DNA of 64,000 nt from Plebeiibacterium sediminum (lineage in GTDB: Bacteria; Bacteroidota; Bacteroidia; Bacteroidales; Marinilabiliaceae). Location: NCBI RefSeq assembly GCF_026013605.1, contig NZ_JAPDPJ010000016.1, positions 35,964 to 99,963 of the forward strand, read 5' to 3'. Below are positions 63,945-64,000 of this stretch, piece after piece; position 1 is the stretch's first letter, and each line of letters begins with the position of its first letter. The notes under the pieces were generated by a model. The model saw nothing but the letters and a program-made list of their open reading frames with translations, was not told the DNA's origin and ran no database searches. The translations under genes and the position numbers were made by a program.

Positions 63945-64000
63945 GAATTCCATTTTTTGCTAAAAATGGGGGTTTTGGATTCCACTTTTGGCCAAAAACG
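63945..64000. repeat. Two 24-bp near-repeats at the window edge
   Basis: 63945-63968 and 63977-64000 match at most of 24 positions (both of the form GxATTCCAxTTTTxGCxAAAAAxG), period 32. CCCCCAT (63929-63935) can pair with ATGGGGG (63966-63972) across the first copy. The repeat probably continues beyond the window. Confidence 0.5.

Larger units (their letters stand above)
63283..64000. other. Gene-free right end of the window
   Basis: 718 bp with no protein frame I can support. It holds a period-7 and a period-14 repeat (63726-63779) and the start of a 32-bp-period repeat at the end (63945-64000). The 63290-63720 part is AT-rich and otherwise anonymous; the gene beyond the window edge is not visible. 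Confidence 0.6.

Overview
The window is AT-rich DNA from a member of the Bacteroidota, most likely an environmental Bacteroidales-type polysaccharide degrader. The evidence is SusC/SusD pairs, BACON domains, many Cys-anchored lipoproteins, few Shine-Dalgarno sequences and promoter candidates of the TAnnTTTG type. The species cannot be fixed from the sequence. I see no tRNA, rRNA, CRISPR array or intact transposase.

Layout. (1) 88-8702, minus: a glycan-utilisation operon of SusC, SusD, a large surface lipoprotein and a BACON-BACON-GH5 endoglucanase. (2) 9027-10544: a phosphohexomutase bounded by terminators. (3) 10669-21501, minus: a long catabolic cluster with E2, E3 and a fused E1 of a 2-oxoacid dehydrogenase complex, a PHP-domain protein, a sorbitol-6-phosphate-dehydrogenase-like SDR, a HAD phosphatase, a SorE-like zinc dehydrogenase and an FSA-type transaldolase. 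A GntR/UTRA regulator is divergent (21892-22605), and a perfect 26-bp palindrome lies on the cluster's promoter. The substrate is not known. (4) 22783-25209: a three-PAS histidine kinase and a CheY-like receiver. (5) 25331-27721: a GH2 beta-galactosidase. (6) 28108-30316: ECF sigma factor, anti-sigma factor and a secreted propeller-like protein. (7) 30382-43579: an NtrY/NtrC-type two-component pair divergent from a MacA/MacB-like exporter (membrane-fusion protein, ATPase, three double-FtsX permeases), with a candidate sigma-54 promoter before the first exporter gene. (8) 44840-56820: a SpoIIE phosphatase, an Nramp transporter, a YkgJ-type Cys-cluster protein, a PQQ-type sugar dehydrogenase, a DedA/VTT membrane protein, a chemoreceptor, an outer-membrane protein, DoxX and a DUF819 protein. 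(9) 57020-61917: a second hemicellulose block with a GH8 exo-oligoxylanase divergent from two GH43 enzymes, which fits xylo-oligosaccharide and arabinoxylan degradation. (10) 61993-63210: a subtilisin-like lipoprotein protease.

The most unusual content is non-coding. Nearly every gap of the exporter cluster carries a low-complexity or inverted repeat, and two of these repeats enclose genes for four-helix-bundle (S23, 23S-rRNA intervening-sequence) proteins. One of those genes is flanked by arms that can form a continuous 25-bp RNA stem, the architecture of an rRNA intervening sequence but placed between protein genes. A 125-bp tandem array follows it. A separate, about 70-nt conserved motif with a likely covarying stem lies just upstream of three unrelated genes, at 12648, 50571 and 63213, always in the sense orientation. 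A two-copy, MITE-like repeat lies at 48407 and 51651.
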